A stretch of DNA of 62,408 nt from Piscirickettsiaceae bacterium (GTDB taxonomy: Bacteria > Pseudomonadota > Gammaproteobacteria > Nitrosococcales > Methylophagaceae), in contig JAIBDY010000007.1 in assembly GCA_024685995.1 (NCBI GenBank), forward strand, positions 1 to 62,408, in the 5' to 3' direction. The notes under the pieces were generated by a model. It was not told the DNA's origin and made no database searches. It saw only the letters and a program-made list of their open reading frames with translations. A program made the translations under genes and the position numbers. Shown one piece after another: positions 1 to 9,074 of this stretch (position 1 is its first letter; the number at the start of each line of letters is the position of its first letter).

Positions 1-74
1 GGAGAGATCGTTGACTTGTTTTCAGGAGCACGTATATGTGTCCGTCTAATTTCATCATCTAGATTAATTTTCAT
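1..74 (-). CDS. Partial CDS, N-terminal 24 residues only; function unknown
   Basis: An open frame begins with ATG at 74 and runs off the left end of the window. It encodes MKINLDDEIRRTHIRAP and a few more residues. A good ribosome binding site (AAAGGA) lies about 8 bases upstream, which is the main support for a real start. It is downstream of and co-directional with the broken integrase, so it may belong to the same integrated element. Too little is visible to assign a family. Confidence 0.45.
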   Translation of the reverse strand, partial: MKINLDDEIRRTHIRAPENKSTIS

Positions 75-145
75 TACAGATTCCTTTCTTAAAATAAAAT
101 TCAAATAATATCAGGTGTAAAGGTTCATCACTCATCGGGGACTCT

Positions 146-755
146 TCATTCTTTACTTTCCCCCCGTCTAGATGGGGTTATTAACTCAGCTTTTCTTCTA
201 TATACACGATCGGTAATGATTGAAGAAGAGTGGCCTAACAATTTTTGTGCTTGTTCCAGTTCATTGTCAGAAGCAACCTTCGCTCTCAGATCATGTTCTG
301 TAAACCGCTCTTTAAGATCAGTTTCTTCTAATGCTTTTGCCATGAACCTTTGCCAGACACTATCAAAAGAATTCGACCGGCCATTTTCGTTCATATAACA
401 CTTGCCTTTTTTATGCAAAACAACCATTCAGACTCTATCTCCTTATTAAGATTTTTTATGTTTTCCACTGCAGCTCTCAGCCCACCTATCCATAGGTAAA
501 TCACCTTTTTACCTGTCGTCGCTTGGGTTTTACGGGGAGTAACTTTTGAATTCCTTCCGGCAGTAGGCCTACATGGCGAATATAGAGCATGTCTCCCCTT
601 CTCAAACCTAGGAGTAGCTTCAACTGCACGTAAGCCTTAATAAACGGGGATGCAACGGTTAGTGCTGACTCAACTTCCCAATCTTCTAGATAACGTCTGC
701 GCGGGGGCGTAGCTATCTTCTTGACTTTGACTATTATTGGATTGGCTTCCGCCAA
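146..755 (-). pseudogene. Tyrosine recombinase (phage-type integrase) catalytic domain, frameshifted and N-terminally truncated
   Basis: Three reading frames together rebuild one tyrosine-recombinase catalytic domain. The first (755-501, TTG start just after a TGA) holds the LLGLRRGDML region with the first catalytic Arg. After a one-base shift at the A-run near 535-540 the frame reads VTPRKTQATTGKKVIY, which fits the beta-strand/Lys region. After a second shift at the A-run near 405-415 it reads the HDLRAK box, then LLGHSS and the VYRRK tail with the nucleophilic Tyr. The N-terminal arm and core-binding domains are absent. Both lesions are single-base slips in A-runs, so sequencing error could explain them, but the missing N-terminus makes loss of function likely. 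It marks the remnant of an integrated element. Confidence 0.8.
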
Positions 756-978
756 TCCTCATTCTATAGCTTTGCTATATACAGTAACCGTCACATGAGT
801 CTGCAGGATTAAGTTTTTTTCGTATCCTTAATTTATCGAATTAAGCTAGCAGGCAACGCCATAAATTCGCCATTGTCTGTACGTTAGATAATTGATATGC
901 TGATAATAAATTAGATTCTCCAGCCTTAAGGTAAGGAGACAAAAATATAATCTATCCATACTTCAGGAGTAACAACTC

Positions 979-1347
979 ATGGGTAATGTATTAGTTTTTA
1001 TTATCTTATTTATCGTAGTACCACTCTGTATCTGGCAAATCTACCGAACTAGATCGACTTCCTTAACCCCAAGATCTCATAAAAACACGGCCTCCTTTCA
1101 CTGCGTTTCAATTGCGCCGTGCCCAAATGCCTGTTTAGGGGCTAAGAGGTTAAAAGGACAGCACTTTCTAGCCAGTGAAGTCAGCCAATTACCTTTACGT
1201 GGCTGTAACGCCAAAACATGTACATGCACTTATATGCATTATGATGATCGTCGTCAAGGCGAAGAGCGGCGTTATCCCAGTGGCATTATGAATAGTATCT
1301 TTGCAAGTAATGAGCAACGGATTTCCACTGGTGACCGGCGCCAATAA
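979..1347 (+). CDS. Conserved hypothetical membrane-anchored protein with a Cys-rich CxC segment
   Basis: The 122-residue product starts with one hydrophobic segment (about residues 4-20), then a linker. A compact domain follows with FHCVSI, PCPNAC, a GCNAKTCTC cluster and an HYDDRRQGEERR motif. The Cys pattern with the DDRR..ERR tail recurs, as I recall, in small uncharacterised gammaproteobacterial proteins. The Cys residues could bind metal or form disulfides; that is inference. CAGGAG sits 10 bases before the ATG. The gene stands alone between the integrase remnant and a convergent gene. Confidence 0.7.
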   Translation: MGNVLVFIILFIVVPLCIWQIYRTRSTSLTPRSHKNTASFHCVSIAPCPNACLGAKRLKGQHFLASEVSQLPLRGCNAKTCTCTYMHYDDRRQGEERRYPSGIMNSIFASNEQRISTGDRRQ

Positions 1348-1453
1348 AGTCAGATAGTGCGTGCACTCTCAATGGCCAGTCGTCATCAAATAGGACATTC
1401 TTCGTTAGATTAACAACCAGTTGCTCTTGGTTATTTATTCTGCTCCCAAAAAC

Positions 1454-2341
1454 TCAATACGCCTGCACCCCGTACTTCAATAATAATCGAGGGAGTATGT
1501 CATCTAAATTTTGCACATCAGCATCTTGTAACTCTATGAGATTAAAACCATACTTCATATAGATATCTTTTTTCACCTTTTTGCGAGCAAGATATTTGGG
1601 CTCGTTTTCATATCCCCAATATTCGATATAAACCTTTCCTGTGGGTATATAAAAATCACAATAAACATCTTCCTCGACTGGCAATTTCCGTTCGTATGCA
1701 TGAACTATCTCAGCCATATATAACCAATTATCAATTAACATTTCAGCTTTAGAGCGGACAAAGTGACCATCTGCGCTTCGATGTTTTGCTTCAAACTTCT
1801 CACGAAAACCAATTTCATTTTTACTATTATTTACTGATTCGTCTTGTTCACTATCAGATGACTTACCTTTAACTTGCTCAATAGATTCCTTCAACGATTT
1901 TGTATTAAGAAGCGATTCGGGCCATCTCACGTAGGGTATACCCGACTTCTTATCTTCAGCTTGGATAGCGCCGTGTTTTGTACCTTGTTCTGTTGCTAGC
2001 CAGCCTTTGAGACCTTTATTAAGCCAGCCTAATTCCGAAAGGATGAAGTTGATTTTATTCGCTGAGACATCGAAGTGTGCCGCTATATTTCTCGCCGTAA
2101 TGAGCTTCTGATCTCGTACCGAAGCAGTAATGATCTGTACCAATAGATCTTCAGGCCAAACAATATATTTGCCATAGCGCGATGATTCAATATATTCACC
2201 ACCCTCAGCTTCACCATCGGAAGTTAAAATCCAACGCCCGTCAGAATGTTCAATGAAGCCAGATTCAGAAAGTTGAACAAAGAGATCTTTTGATGTCATG
2301 GCTTTATTCTTCGCCAATGCAGAAGTAGAAATTTTTTTCAT
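1454..2341 (-). CDS. Duplicated winged-helix-like protein with C-terminal PD-(D/E)XK-type nuclease domain
   Basis: The 295-residue product has three visible parts. Residues about 5-68 form a helix-turn-helix-like module that ends in a YIVWPEDLL block. Residues about 82-145 repeat that layout with diverged sequence, again ending in YVRWPESLL. After a polar linker (150-175), residues 190-295 carry spaced acidic residues E200, D229 and E240 in the order E...CDF...YIEYWG, followed by KK and LIEL. That order matches the PD-(D/E)XK/Vsr-like nuclease fold. I infer a DNA-binding protein with a nuclease-related domain, perhaps linked to repair or defence. The family has no name known to me. It stands alone with its own promoter region. 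Confidence 0.6.
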   Translation of the reverse strand: MKKISTSALAKNKAMTSKDLFVQLSESGFIEHSDGRWILTSDGEAEGGEYIESSRYGKYIVWPEDLLVQIITASVRDQKLITARNIAAHFDVSANKINFILSELGWLNKGLKGWLATEQGTKHGAIQAEDKKSGIPYVRWPESLLNTKSLKESIEQVKGKSSDSEQDESVNNSKNEIGFREKFEAKHRSADGHFVRSKAEMLIDNWLYMAEIVHAYERKLPVEEDVYCDFYIPTGKVYIEYWGYENEPKYLARKKVKKDIYMKYGFNLIELQDADVQNLDDILPRLLLKYGVQAY

Positions 2342-2405
2342 TAAATTTATATCCTCCTTGATATAGATACTTACTTTTGATGATCTTTATTAATATTGCA
2401 AAACG

Positions 2406-2419
2406 ATAACAATTGTTAT
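2406..2419. promoter_or_regulatory. Perfect 14-bp palindrome, possible operator
   Basis: ATAACAATTGTTAT is its own reverse complement. It lies 65 bases upstream of the start of the winged-helix/nuclease gene (2341, minus strand), where an operator would be expected. An AT-rich perfect palindrome of this length may be a dimer binding site. No regulator can be named. Confidence 0.3.
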
Positions 2420-2612
2420 TAAAAATCATAAGCAACGTAAAACGTGACAAGAATCACAATGCTAATGAAGTCAATATTTTGCATAAACATAGTGCCGCAA
2501 CCGATAGTCGTTTAACGCAATCATAAACGGCGCGATCTTACGAGTGTCCGATGACTCTAGAGAACAGGGTTAATCGTGTTGCCATAAAAAGATTAATGGA
2601 TTGGGCTTCCCA

Positions 2613-3647
2613 TCATCTTATTGTTGATTTATCTCCATGAGCACCTATGGGTGCTCCGCCCGCAGGGTGTCCTCCAGGTAGCCCTTCAGGACGGACCGTT
2701 TCTCCGTGAAAACATCCAATGAACATGTTTTCACTCGGACTTGCAGCATGGTAGTGATAGCCTCTAATGTCATCAGTTTGACCCCGACATTCATCAAGCG
2801 GCCCGGCTTCCTTACCCTCGGGATTTTTCAGTGCATAGATACCATAACCATCGGACGCATAGCCCACTAATAGCGCATGTCCATCGTCACTATTCGATTT
2901 ATCAGTACATCCAACTGAAGAATGATAGTGATAACCTTGATGCACATTAATGTGTCCACCACAATCATCAAATGCAGCAATCGTATAAGCCCCTAAAATT
3001 GCGTCAATCGGGGCTGAGCCCGATAGCTCGGTACCATCTAGCGCAATACCTGCCGTAGGTACTCGACTGGTCTTAGCAGCAGGGATCGGCGTAGTCGGTA
3101 TCAAAAAAGTACGAGAAAAGCCATCATCAAGATACCATAACTCGCACTCGATACAATTTTGCATATACGCTTCTTCAACATCCGGTTTGGCTGCACCTAA
3201 GCAGGCTTCTTTCGTCGCGGTATAACGCACCTTGTGTGTCTGTGTGTCATAAACCAGCCATTTGTCATCACCATAGTACTCACCCAGTTTAAGAATAAAC
3301 TCACCTGTGATGTCGATTAAATCACCAGCTCCTTCTTTGCTAAACCAAGTGCCGCCTACATCGGCACCATCCGTGATCATTCTCGGACAAAAAGGGCCCG
3401 GCGTTCGGCCTGCAGGCGCACCATCAGTAATCAATTGGTAACAAGTCGTTTTTGTGCCACCTGCAGTTTCACAGTCAACAATTTTAGGCTCTTGAGTAAA
3501 TGCACCCTTCGCAAACATAGATAGATCTAGACCTTTGGCAAGACCTGCTTGTTCTGCTGTGTTGTCGGAAGGGTTATAGCAACCTCCTAAAGCGAGAACA
3601 CTAAAAGCAATAATACCCATTAATGATCTGTCGCTTAGTAAGTACAT
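2613..3647 (-). CDS. YHYH-domain lipoprotein
   Basis: The 344-residue precursor opens with a short signal sequence ending in the lipobox LGGC (Cys about 23), so it is probably lipid-anchored in the envelope. The C-terminal half has two YHYH signatures. One is HINVHQGYHYHSSVGC, the other is RGYHYHAASPSENMFIGCFHGE, with DGHALLVGYASDGYGIY between them. This is the layout of the YHYH family, whose function is not established. Many paired Cys and His residues suggest disulfides or metal binding. The second Met (residue 10) is also a possible start. It is monocistronic. Confidence 0.8.
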   Translation of the reverse strand: MYLLSDRSLMGIIAFSVLALGGCYNPSDNTAEQAGLAKGLDLSMFAKGAFTQEPKIVDCETAGGTKTTCYQLITDGAPAGRTPGPFCPRMITDGADVGGTWFSKEGAGDLIDITGEFILKLGEYYGDDKWLVYDTQTHKVRYTATKEACLGAAKPDVEEAYMQNCIECELWYLDDGFSRTFLIPTTPIPAAKTSRVPTAGIALDGTELSGSAPIDAILGAYTIAAFDDCGGHINVHQGYHYHSSVGCTDKSNSDDGHALLVGYASDGYGIYALKNPEGKEAGPLDECRGQTDDIRGYHYHAASPSENMFIGCFHGETVRPEGLPGGHPAGGAPIGAHGDKSTIR

Positions 3648-3838
3648 TCGTTAACCCCTTTATTTCGACAACTAACACTGCTAATAATGACACATAATCT
3701 CCGCATACTATGCTAAATACTCCGAAAATAATTATGACTCACATTGAGTCACGTGAATCCGTGAATACCCCCACTTATTTAACTCATTGTTGCTCAGCGC
3801 AAGAATTTATACTATTTAGGCATTCGTTAAAATCAACC

Positions 3839-4711
3839 TTATTTAAAACACCTTTCTACTTCACGCATTACTGTCATAACTCGATTAGGTGTGAACTTAT
3901 TAGTATGTGTCCCGATATAAAGCGTTTCGCTGACTTCCTTGGCAAGATGATGCACGTTCACTTTTTCATGCGCTTTAAAAGCACCTACGGCGTAACTCGG
4001 TAGCACCGTAAATCCTAACCCCATCCCCACAGGCTCAAGAATAAGGTTAATCTGGTTTGAGAACCCTGTGCGTCTGAATTGGTGACTATTTTGAAATTTA
4101 GGGTAATTGACGCTAAGAAGCTGTCCTGCATGATCAGCGCCATCAGGATGATCAATAAATCCCAAAGCCATTAACTGTTCCCAACTAGGCTCCAAAATGC
4201 TGGATGGTGTAACTAATAACAATGCTTCTTCTGCTGTTGCTTTAAGGCTCACTTCGCTCATCGTTGATAGGCAGGTCATTATCCCAATATCCACCTTCTG
4301 ATCGGCAATCTGTCGCTCAACATCACGGTTAGGGGCAAACCGATAATCAATGACAAGTTTCGGGTAACATTTTTGCAAAGCCAATAAATGAGGATAAAGC
4401 TTAAGACCAACACTCCCTGGAGAGGCAATTCGCACAACCCCTTCATGACTTGGATCGTGCGTGACGCGCTTTTCAAGATCAGCCAGTGTTAGAAGCAGCT
4501 TTTGACCTTCTTGATAAAGACGATTGCCACTATTCGTCAATGAAAACTGCTTACCATCTCTGAACAACAATGGCTGCCCTATAAGTGCTTCAAGCTTTTG
4601 AATATGTTGACTGACCCCTGACTGAGTCATATGAAGTTTTTCAGCAGTACGCGTGAAATGACCAATATCAACAAGTGTACAAAAACTCCGTAACCAAACT
4701 GGATTAATCAT
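3839..4711 (-). CDS. LysR-family transcriptional regulator
   Basis: The 290-residue product has the LysR N-terminal winged helix-turn-helix (LRSFCTLVDIGHFTRTAEKL through QSGVSQHIQKLE, residues about 8-45). An effector-binding domain from about residue 90 to the end contains VRIASPGSVG and PVGMGLGFTVLPSYAV. The length is usual for the family. It is divergent from the VOC-fold gene that starts at 4805, and about 93 bases separate the two starts, so the usual LysR arrangement predicts it controls that gene. The effector cannot be read from sequence. Confidence 0.9.
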   Translation of the reverse strand: MINPVWLRSFCTLVDIGHFTRTAEKLHMTQSGVSQHIQKLEALIGQPLLFRDGKQFSLTNSGNRLYQEGQKLLLTLADLEKRVTHDPSHEGVVRIASPGSVGLKLYPHLLALQKCYPKLVIDYRFAPNRDVERQIADQKVDIGIMTCLSTMSEVSLKATAEEALLLVTPSSILEPSWEQLMALGFIDHPDGADHAGQLLSVNYPKFQNSHQFRRTGFSNQINLILEPVGMGLGFTVLPSYAVGAFKAHEKVNVHHLAKEVSETLYIGTHTNKFTPNRVMTVMREVERCFK

Positions 4712-4804
4712 TACGTTTTGTACTCATAAAAATAATAAATGATAATTTTACTTAATAATATAGATTTTGTAACCTTTTCACATCATTCAATAACACGAGA
4801 CAAA

Positions 4805-5308
4805 ATGATGAACAATACCTACCCACGCAGTTTTTCACACATCGGTATCTCCGTTCCTGATCTAGAGGTTGCCGTTAAATTCTATACCGAAGTGATGGGT
4901 TGGTATTTGATTATGAAGCCAACAGAAGTCATCGAAGACGACAGCCCTATCGGTCAAATGTGTACAGATGTCTTTGGCCCTAATTGGGATAAGTTCCGAA
5001 TTGCGCATCTCTCAACAGGTGACCGCATCGGCGTTGAACTTTTCCAGTTCAAAGGTCAGGTTAATCCTGACGATAATTTCGAATATTGGAAAACCGGTAT
5101 ATTTCATTTTTGCGTTCAAGATCCGGATGTCGAGGGGTTAGCTGATAAAATCGTTGCCGCAGGAGGGAAAAAACGGATGGAGAAACCACGTTATTATTAC
5201 CCAGGCATCAAACCCTATCGCATGATTTATATGGAAGATCCCTTTGGAAATATCTTAGAAATTTATAGTCACAGTTACGAGCTTATTTATAGTGAAGGTG
5301 CATACTGA
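4805..5308 (+). CDS. VOC-superfamily protein (glyoxalase / extradiol dioxygenase fold)
   Basis: About 167 residues. FSHIGISVPDLEVAVKFYTE opens the first beta-alpha-beta-beta-beta module with a metal-ligand His. GIFHFCVQDPDVEGLADKI opens the second, and the C-terminus has MIYMEDPFGNILEIYSHSYE with a Glu ligand. This is the glyoxalase/bleomycin-resistance/dioxygenase layout of one metal-dependent subunit. An upstream frame start at 4739 exists, but homology begins after the ATG at 4805 (or 4808), so I chose 4805. The divergent LysR gene probably regulates it. Whether it isomerises a glutathione adduct or cleaves a ring cannot be decided. Confidence 0.85.
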   Translation: MMNNTYPRSFSHIGISVPDLEVAVKFYTEVMGWYLIMKPTEVIEDDSPIGQMCTDVFGPNWDKFRIAHLSTGDRIGVELFQFKGQVNPDDNFEYWKTGIFHFCVQDPDVEGLADKIVAAGGKKRMEKPRYYYPGIKPYRMIYMEDPFGNILEIYSHSYELIYSEGAY

Positions 5309-5482
5309 ATATAAAGTTAGAAATTATTTTTTAATCTTACCAAATTAGCTTAGTACTATAGGCAGCAATCTATCCCTGACTTATTCTCCGCCCCTAAATC
5401 CATAACGGTTATTGTGAAGCGCGATAATCTCCTTTAGGCCGGTAGAAACCCTTAAGGCTTATAGCTAATATAGGGAATATCG

Positions 5483-5520
5483 AGCAGTTAACCACTAAGT
5501 GATTAGCTGCTTTTTGTTTT
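5483..5520 (+). terminator. Likely rho-independent terminator
   Basis: Arms AGCAGTTAA (5483-5491) and TTAGCTGCT (5503-5511) pair with one G-T wobble around an 11-base loop and are followed by TTTTTGTTTT. It lies about 175 bases after the VOC gene and before the convergent gene at 5664-6209, so it would end the plus-strand transcript. Confidence 0.5.
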
Positions 5521-5663
5521 CATCGCTTGCTAGCCCTAAATATGTGAATGACGTCTTTAAGGCTACAAGAAATGCTTCGCATCCATGTCCTTTTATGGTT
5601 GCTCGGCCATCGTTAAAGCAGTATATCCTCTCTCGACTAACCTGCCTCACCTGCGCCATCGAC

Positions 5664-6209
5664 TTAGTCTTCACAGTCTTGTTCAGCGTGGGTCTTATAT
5701 GGCTCGTCATCACTAAGAACAGGCGCATGACGCATGTGAACAGCGGTAGCCCCCTCTTCTCTAAACTCGGTGATAATTCTTGCATGATTCTGAGCAACTC
5801 TCGCTGCCAACGGCGTTTTTCCGACGACAATAACGCTTATGCCATCTTCTAAGTATTGCACCTCCGTTGTCAGTTGATCATGAAACTCAACCAGTTGGAC
5901 AAAAGCAGGATCCCACCGACGAACCATGCCGCCACGCCCTACCCGTCTGTGCATGTAACGGAAATGCAACTTAAGCTTGTCAGCAAGCACTTTGTTGCTC
6001 GTCGTCGTCGTGGCAGCGTACCCATCTTTACGTAGGGTCACTTCGCGTATCAATTCATCGTGATGCTGGGCAAGATAATGTATATTCTTTTTCTGCTCAT
6101 CTGGTAACGGCCCCCTTAAGGATTCTTCTGCCAGAACGCTGGTACAGCTTAAGAAGAGGCAAAGAAAAAAGTAGAAGCCAACAAAGCGCTGTAGTTGTTC
6201 TATTTTCAT
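5664..6209 (-). CDS. Secreted protein of unknown function
   Basis: The 181-residue precursor has a clear signal peptide (charged start, hydrophobic FVGFYFFLCLFLSC, cleavage near VLAEE), so it should act in the periplasm. The mature part is mostly helical and rich in His, Arg and Glu. It has LPDEQKKNIHYLAQHHDELI near the start, then KLHFRYMHRRVGRGGMVRRW, PAFVQLVEFHDQL and QNHARIITEF. The repeated HH/HR and RIITEF pattern hints at a helical bundle or ligand-binding module; that is inference. It is monocistronic, and I do not recognise a family. Confidence 0.7.
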   Translation of the reverse strand: MKIEQLQRFVGFYFFLCLFLSCTSVLAEESLRGPLPDEQKKNIHYLAQHHDELIREVTLRKDGYAATTTTSNKVLADKLKLHFRYMHRRVGRGGMVRRWDPAFVQLVEFHDQLTTEVQYLEDGISVIVVGKTPLAARVAQNHARIITEFREEGATAVHMRHAPVLSDDEPYKTHAEQDCED

Positions 6210-6427
6210 GTGTGTTCTCCAATCAAATAATTGTCATCATGTAGATCGGTTTCTCATTAGCCATCCTAGCAGAAATACCCTAAAACCAATAAGTGAATTG
6301 ATAACTTAATCACGGGATTGAGCTCATGGTTAAATTTATGACCCTCATAAATTCAGCTTCGTCACAAACCCGCCTCCGAAAGCTGGCATACTGTCGTCTT
6401 TAAACCTCCAGCTAGAAACAACAAGCA

Positions 6428-8221
6428 ATGGCGCAAGAAAGCACGACACACCATAAAGACAACCCCAAGCCCAAACCTGTGGTGTCATTAACAGATTTAT
6501 GGCCTTTCCTCAGACCATATCGGGTACAAATGACTATCGCTTTTGTATTGTTATCCTTAGCGTCTATTACCTTATTATTAGTGCCACTAGCTTTTCGTGA
6601 TTTAATCGATGTCGGTTTTGCTAATAATGATGGCACGGGGCCAACCGTCGATATCGATACCAAATTTGGCGTGCTGTTTGGTTTAGCTGCTTTTTGGGCA
6701 CTGATGGTGGCATCGCGTTTCTATATGGTTTCGTGGATAGGTGAACGCGTCATGGTAGATTTACGCAGTGCTGTCTATGCCAGCGTACTCAGACAGTCAC
6801 CACAATTCTTTGAAACGCTACAAACCGGCGAAGTACTTTCCCGATTAACAGGGGATACCACACTGATCCAAACCGTCGTCGGTAGTTCGGCCTCAATGGG
6901 CTTACGTAGCTTGTTTCAGTTCACAGGGGGCATGGTAATGCTTGCCGTGACGAGCTTTTATTTATTTTCGATCAATATAGGCTTGATGGTCTGCTTGACC
7001 TTTCCCATCATACTTATTGGACGTTCGGTCAAAAAACTCTCACGCGAATCGCAAGATCGTATTGCTGATAGCTCAGCCATGGCCGGTGAAATTTTAAATG
7101 CGATGCCAACCGTACAGTCTTATAATCAAGAAAGACGTGAAACTGACCGTTTCACACAGAGTGCCGAGCTCAGTTTTTTAACGGCAATTCGAAGAACCAA
7201 AGTCAGGGCGCTACTCACCGCCGTCATCATAACCGCCGTGATGGGTGCGATTATTTTTGTATTATGGCTAGGCGCACGCCAAGTGAGTGAAGGCGTGATG
7301 ACTGGCGGGGAGCTGGCTTCATTTGTATTATACGCTGCGATGGTCGCTGGTGGCGTCAGCACCCTAGCGCAAGTTTGGGGCGATATGATGCGTGCCGCAG
7401 GCGCCACAGAACGTTTACTCGAATTACTGCATACAGAAACAGCAGTCACTGAAATAGCTCAGCCCTTGACCTTGAGTGACGTAACCCGAGCCGACATCCA
7501 ATTTAGCGATGTGCAGTTTCACTATCCCTCTCGTCCATTAAATGCGGCACTAAACGATATTAACCTGCACATTAATGCTGGGGAAACCATCGCATTAGTG
7601 GGGCCCTCAGGGGCTGGGAAAACCACTATTTTTCAGCTCTTGTTACGGTTCTATGATGTACAAAATGGCAGTATCGCAATTAATGGTCAACCTATTAACA
7701 ACATTAGTTTGCATGACTTACGTCGCTTAATCGCCATCGTCCCGCAAGACCCCATTATCTTTTCTGCCAATGTATTAGAAAATATTCGCTATGGACAACC
7801 CGATGCGACAGATGAAGCTGTGATCATCGCTGCCAAAGCCGCACAAGTCGCACAATTTGTGTCGCAGTTGCCGGAGGGCTACAACACCTTCTTAGGTGAA
7901 CGAGGTACACGGTTATCGGGAGGCCAAAGGCAGCGTATCGCAATTGCACGGGCTATGTTAAAAAACGCACCGATCCTATTATTAGACGAAGCGACCAGTG
8001 CGCTCGATGCTGAATCTGAAATACTGGTGCAAGCAGGGCTCAACGCTGCCATGAAAGGCAGGACCACACTTATTATTGCTCACCGATTAGCCACCGTACA
8101 GAAGGCTGATAAAATCGTTGTGATGGACAAGGGTGCTATTGTCGAAACAGGTGATGCAGTCGAATTACGTAAAAAAGGCGGTTTATACGCTAGGCTTGCC
8201 GAATTGCAGTTTAAAAACTAA
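6428..8221 (+). CDS. ABC exporter with fused membrane and ATPase domains (MsbA/ABCB-like)
   Basis: The 597-residue half-transporter has a type I exporter membrane domain with six segments (about residues 30-320). A nucleotide-binding domain follows, with Walker A GPSGAGKTT near residue 391, the signature LSGGQRQR near 495, Walker B ILLLDEATSALD near 517 and the switch His in IIAHRLATV. It should work as a homodimer in the inner membrane, exporting a lipid or hydrophobic compound. The substrate is not readable. It is close to the bacterial ABCB subfamily rather than to the lipid A flippase MsbA itself. It stands alone. Confidence 0.9.
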   Translation: MAQESTTHHKDNPKPKPVVSLTDLWPFLRPYRVQMTIAFVLLSLASITLLLVPLAFRDLIDVGFANNDGTGPTVDIDTKFGVLFGLAAFWALMVASRFYMVSWIGERVMVDLRSAVYASVLRQSPQFFETLQTGEVLSRLTGDTTLIQTVVGSSASMGLRSLFQFTGGMVMLAVTSFYLFSINIGLMVCLTFPIILIGRSVKKLSRESQDRIADSSAMAGEILNAMPTVQSYNQERRETDRFTQSAELSFLTAIRRTKVRALLTAVIITAVMGAIIFVLWLGARQVSEGVMTGGELASFVLYAAMVAGGVSTLAQVWGDMMRAAGATERLLELLHTETAVTEIAQPLTLSDVTRADIQFSDVQFHYPSRPLNAALNDINLHINAGETIALVGPSGAGKTTIFQLLLRFYDVQNGSIAINGQPINNISLHDLRRLIAIVPQDPIIFSANVLENIRYGQPDATDEAVIIAAKAAQVAQFVSQLPEGYNTFLGERGTRLSGGQRQRIAIARAMLKNAPILLLDEATSALDAESEILVQAGLNAAMKGRTTLIIAHRLATVQKADKIVVMDKGAIVETGDAVELRKKGGLYARLAELQFKN

Positions 8222-8424
8222 TCTCAAATTACACGGCGGCTCCGGTGATTACCCCCGCCTTAAGCCGTAAAATAAAAGAGTATTACAACGGCTTTGGCTT
8301 TCGTGCGTTAGCATCCGTGTTGTGTAAATTAACACCTTGCTGACAACAGCGTCATAGCCTTAAAACCAACTACCCACAACACAAGCTTGTGTCACAATCG
8401 TCACTCCCCTCCTGTCTTCTTACC

Positions 8425-9048
8425 TTACTGTTGTTCTTCTAATAAAGGCTGTAGATAAGGCAAGATATTTTCCAGCACCAACGGCTGACCTTCTTGATTA
8501 GGATGCAATCCATCAGCTTGCATTAAGGTTTTATCCAGCGCGACGCCTTCTAGCATGAAAGGCATATAGGCTAACTGATACTTATTCGCAATCTGTCGGT
8601 ATAACTTAAAAAACATGTCGGTGTAACGTTTACCATAATTTTGGGGCAGTTGATTGCCTATCAACAGTACCTTTGCATTAGACTGAAGCGCTTGTTCGAT
8701 CATTTTTTCAAGGTTCTCCGTTGTTTGGTTTAATGGATAACCTCGTAGAGCATCATTTGCGCCGAGCTCTAAAATGACCCAGCGTGGTTTGTACTCTGAC
8801 AGCAAGGCACCAAACCGGGCGTTTCCCCCTTGAGAGGTTTCACCGCTGACACTGGCATTCACGACTTTAATGTCGGGATTGGATTGAGAGAGTTGGTTTT
8901 CGAGTAAACTAACCCACCCCGCCTCTTGTCGTAAGTTGTACGCTGCGCTTAGACTATCTCCCATAACAAGTAATGTTGATGCTGAAACAACATTGGCGAA
9001 CAACAGACTTAACGTCAAAAATAGCAAAAATTGTCTTTTCAAAAACAT
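8425..9048 (-). CDS. tesA: Periplasmic GDSL esterase / thioesterase I / lysophospholipase L1
   Basis: The 207-residue precursor has a signal peptide (residues 1-24). SGNH-hydrolase blocks are all present: VMGDSLSAAYN with nucleophile Ser32, SGETSQGGNARFGA with the oxyanion Gly, LGANDALRG with Asn, and ADGLHPNQEG with the catalytic Asp and His. TesA hydrolyses acyl-CoA, lysophospholipid and aryl ester substrates in the periplasm. It is divergent from ybbA (26 bases between starts), the conserved gammaproteobacterial tesA-ybbA-ybbP arrangement, which strongly supports the call. Confidence 0.95.
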   Translation of the reverse strand: MFLKRQFLLFLTLSLLFANVVSASTLLVMGDSLSAAYNLRQEAGWVSLLENQLSQSNPDIKVVNASVSGETSQGGNARFGALLSEYKPRWVILELGANDALRGYPLNQTTENLEKMIEQALQSNAKVLLIGNQLPQNYGKRYTDMFFKLYRQIANKYQLAYMPFMLEGVALDKTLMQADGLHPNQEGQPLVLENILPYLQPLLEEQQ

Positions 9049-9074
9049 AGCAACCTTATTTAGAGTGAAATACC

